Below, in pieces: positions 61,401 to 64,000 of a stretch of DNA of 64,000 nt; within the stretch, counting starts at the first letter, position 1, and each line of letters opens with the position of its first letter. The notes under the pieces were generated by a model. The model did not search any database. It was not told the DNA's origin and saw only the letters and a list, made by a program, of their open reading frames with translations. The position numbers and the translations under genes are program-made. Source of the DNA: Stropharia rugosoannulata (taxonomy: Eukaryota; Basidiomycota; Agaricomycetes; Agaricales; Strophariaceae); NCBI GenBank assembly GCA_028532985.1, contig JANCIK010000006.1, forward strand, positions 1,054,001 through 1,118,000, read 5' to 3'.

Positions 61401-62120
61401 CTTTGAAGGCGGTGGCGAAACTCCTCTTCGAGGAGGTGAACGACGGATCTTCGTGTCTACCTGTGTCATCACGAGAGGTACAACGTCTGGTCTTCCGACT
61501 TGGGTGCTCGCTCGTGCTGCCGGGGCCCGTGGCATAGGTGTCATCGCGAAAGAATCATCGTCGTCGATCTCAACGACAGGTGGCACCTGTGTCGCCGTCT
61601 TGGTCTTGTTGAACTTCAAGCCCTTGTATGTCTTCGCTCTCGCTTCAGCCTGGCCGACTAGACCCTTGTCCCCTCCGCGCTTTGAACCATCCGTAATAGT
61701 GCGCCAGTGGTCATCTCGTCTGCTGTCCTGAGAGCGCACGGGGGACGAGCGGCAGGACGGGTCGTCCGAATTGGCCTGCGAAAGACAATCCAGCTCGTCG
61801 TCGGAGTCCAGTACGACCTGCTTGTTCTGGCTACGTTTCGAAGAACTGGTGCCGCTGCCAGTTCTTACAACCGGTTTAAATTTGCCTTTGCCCATGGTGT
61901 GGCTATCATTCTGACTGGATGCATGACTCCGTTGGCTCGAACTGGGCGCGGCCCTGGAACTACCTGCGCCTTTCTTCGGGGGTTCTAAAGATGACCCTAG
62001 GTTCTGGAATGCCTGCTGGTTGAAGCCAGATGGAGGGGCAGGTCGCGTACGGAGCCTCTGTTGCGTATCAGTTTCGAGTGTAGTCCCGCGACTGTGCATG
62101 CTGGCGGTGAGAGCCTCCAT
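58465..62120 (-). CDS. RTC4-like domain protein
   Basis: The start at 62120 (MEALTASMHSRG) opens a long disordered, Ser/Lys/Arg/Pro-rich first exon ending near 60676. A short exon follows (LPMEFTFEDEGDS), then the conserved part. That part contains LCPYCDTPLP, the C-x-x-H-type ACQRHRFESQILPEAE, GWPKTIEW, GQFATFEKAQPG and, after an intron near 59945-60000, YYGEIGSVIIHQTLYNMF. It closes with VPEVALHLIMED and the helix LTILRESSAYGVAMFPED. This is the order of the RTC4 domain, named for yeast 'restriction of telomere capping 4'. A disordered basic tail follows, with another intron near 58620-58672, ending SNDWLLSD. Length is about 1,150 residues. A nuclear role is likely; the biochemical activity is unknown. 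Confidence 0.8.
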
Positions 62121-62538
62121 TTTGTTTCAAATTCATAAGCAAATAGTGAGCCTTTGAATGGCAACCTCTTCGACTTCGCGTATGTGACTGGGTTAAGAGG
62201 TCTGCACACCGTGGTTCATACGACGTCAGCCTTTAACTATTCAAGAGTTTATGTCTGGTGTCAGATTGGCCTCGCGACGCTTTTGAGGTTGGTGTTGATG
62301 TAGAGGTATTAATATTTTACGAGCATGGCGCGTCGCGCCTGTCGCGACCAACAGCCGAATGCTGACAAAGCAATGGCCATTTATCACGACGTGTCGCGTT
62401 CAACGCGACTTTTTCGGAGCCGAGCTTCAACGTTTCAACGTCCGGTGAATTCAAGATTATCAGAAATACTGCAGTAAAATCACCATGTTCTGTTAAACAT
62501 GCAGTTATGATACAATTACATTCATTAACAACCACAAG
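62121..62538. promoter_or_regulatory. Promoter region of the RTC4-like gene with clustered TCGCG motifs
   Basis: Between the 3' end of TPT1 and the RTC4-like start, TCGCG occurs at 62272, 62333, 62342 and 62394, and CGCGA at 62405: five hits in about 140 bp. The cluster lies 150-290 bp upstream of the start codon, so it may be a factor-binding region. Confidence 0.35.
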
Positions 62539-63724
62539 TCAAGTTTTCATCCAGTCAGTAATCTCGGTCCCATTTGCGTCCACTACGCGCTTGAAAAAGC
62601 TCTTCGGCAGGAACCCTTTTTCGTCGCCTTCAGTTAGAACAACGCCATTATCCGATAACCAAAACTTGATCCCGCTTTCCAGTGCCTTTTCCACGTCAAT
62701 GTAAATCAGAACTTTCGATGAAGATCGCATTCCTGTAAAGCAGAGTGTCAATAAGGTGGAGCCAGTAGGCTTTCCGAATACAAAAGTAGGCAGACGCACC
62801 ACTGATAACTCCGTCGCCCGCAACATTTTGAGCGAGATGTATATGGTTTCTCTTCATCTTTGAAAGACCTGATTTGGCTGTACATACAAAATAAGAAAGG
62901 CCGTTTATGATATGAAGTAGTTCTTACATATGGCATCCCATGCCGCCTTATTTGTACCGTGGACAGCAATGCCAGTTGGAATATCCGCCACCGCTGTTAT
63001 AGGCTTCAACTCTATTTGAACCGTCTACGCCTTGTGGGTAAAAGGTTAATAAGGAGTTGACGCTGCTTACCTTGATTGAATGGCCCTGCCGAGCTTTGAT
63101 CCACCATATCCCATCTTGGGCATGATTTTCCGTCGGGCTGGAAGCTCCAGGCGCTGGCTGTTCTTCCGAGGCAAGTGTCGTCTCGGCTGGTGGGAAAGAT
63201 GCTAGCTTTAGCCCTTGTCGATCCTCAAGAATCAGGTCGTATCTTTGCTTTTTGTCATCCTTGACAATCGTCTTGATGTTTTCAAGGTCCAAACCATGTG
63301 CCTTCAACTTTGGATGCTCGAGCTATAAAAGACGTCCTCATCAGCTTTTTCTTCTGAGTTAGTAGGAATAGAGACATACCAAATCCAAAACTTTAACGTA
63401 TCCATCCTTCCTCATGGGCAGTCCCTCGCTCTGTGCGCCATGTCGGAGAAGCCAGGAGAGTGTCTTTGACACGCGTACTTCAATCGGGTCTTTGTCCATT
63501 CCCCTCAGCTTCGCGCTTCTCATTTGGTTAGGTTTGGGATCTCGTCCTGCATTCGACTGTTTTGACTTGTTCGTGTTAGCCTTGGGTTTAGGCTTCTGCT
63601 CAGACCGAGGTGCTTGTTGTGACGAAGTGGATGCTGGAGATGCACTGCCAGGTCCTTGCTCTGGCGCTAGGGCAGACACTGAGGGTGCTGTGTTGACAGG
63701 CCCTTTAGTTGTGGACGATGCCAT
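62539..63724 (-). CDS. TPT1: tRNA 2'-phosphotransferase
   Basis: Five exons fit in frame: 63724-63380, 63322-63071, 63024-62928, 62877-62800 and 62732-62539. They give 321 residues. The start used is the ATG at 63724, since the frame upstream has only a TTG. The first 75 residues are a low-complexity Ser/Pro/Lys leader. The catalytic part follows the family: VSKTLSWLLRHGA, MRKDGYVKVLDLL, then IKTIVKDDKKQRYDL, a GIWWIKARQGHSI block, TGIAVHGTNKAAW, and SKMKRNHIHLAQN before the C-terminal sheet. The enzyme removes the 2'-phosphate left at the splice junction after tRNA ligation, using NAD+. An insert of about 30 residues between the RYDL and WWIKARQGH parts is Glu/Pro/Ser-rich. Confidence 0.92.
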
Positions 63725-64000
63725 GATGTTCAAACGAGTAAAAAAGCGGGTATGCTTGCTGCAACATTGAGTCAGTTATCGGATCTTGATGGTTCGCCGA
63801 GGCAATTTGAAAGCAATGCCGGGAATCATCATGACTTGTAAGTTAAGCAAGACCTCACCAGTTGAGACGCCTCACGGAGATGATAAAAGTTCTTTGGAAA
63901 GTTGTAAATATCATGCAGTGTCAAGCAAGTGTTCAGGGTGAGAAAGAAATCTCGCCATTCATCCGGGCCGGAACACCAGCACCTTTGGAAGTCGGCCTAT
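63725..64000. other. Upstream flank of TPT1 at the window edge
   Basis: This holds the TPT1 promoter and ends at the window border. No further gene can be supported in these 276 bp. Confidence 0.35.

Noticed and set aside
1..64000. tRNA or rRNA genes
   Set aside because: I looked for T-arm (GGTTCGAATCC-like) and rRNA core sequences by eye and found none with a matching acceptor stem. A covariance search could still find one.

Overview
The window looks like a piece of an Agaricomycete (mushroom-forming basidiomycete) chromosome. The genes are dense in 50-70 nt spliceosomal introns and very small exons. Several families are typical of that group: DUF6534 and other basidiomycete 7TM proteins, JEN-type carboxylate transporters, a non-canonical aromatic amino-acid decarboxylase with an extra C-terminal domain, and an Agaricomycete-type Gag. 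All assignments come from reading motifs and splice signals by eye; no database search was run.

Layout. 1-3.8 kb: a conserved single-TM protein gene lying between the arms of a long diverged inverted repeat. 6.1-16.8 kb: a PLP-decarboxylase gene whose Schiff-base lysine is replaced by Asn, followed by two long, alpha-helical, divergently transcribed genes with hydrophobic stretches that could be pore formers. 16.8-28.5 kb: a retroposed fragment with poly(A) tail and target duplication, a small protein with four copies of an aromatic-x-G-x-[VM]-x-N-[ER]-N motif, and two tandem 7TM genes. The second 7TM gene is cut by a young Gag-only LTR element with apparently identical 507-bp LTRs. 28.5-46.5 kb: a repeat-rich gap, two JEN-type transporter paralogs with the same 14-exon structure, a perfect 346-bp-arm foldback element and a DUF6534 gene between them, and a probable secreted NucA/NucB-like nuclease.

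47-64 kb is a conserved block: mitoferrin-type carrier, KAT14/CSRP2BP-like acetyltransferase, a conserved hypothetical, an F-box-like protein, a C2-like/TM protein, an RTC4-like protein and tRNA 2'-phosphotransferase (TPT1). No operon logic applies. The contrast is between a compact core block on the right and a transposon-visited accessory block from about 5 to 46 kb. In that accessory block one gene is disrupted and two others (the decarboxylase and JEN copy 1) have lost family-defining residues.
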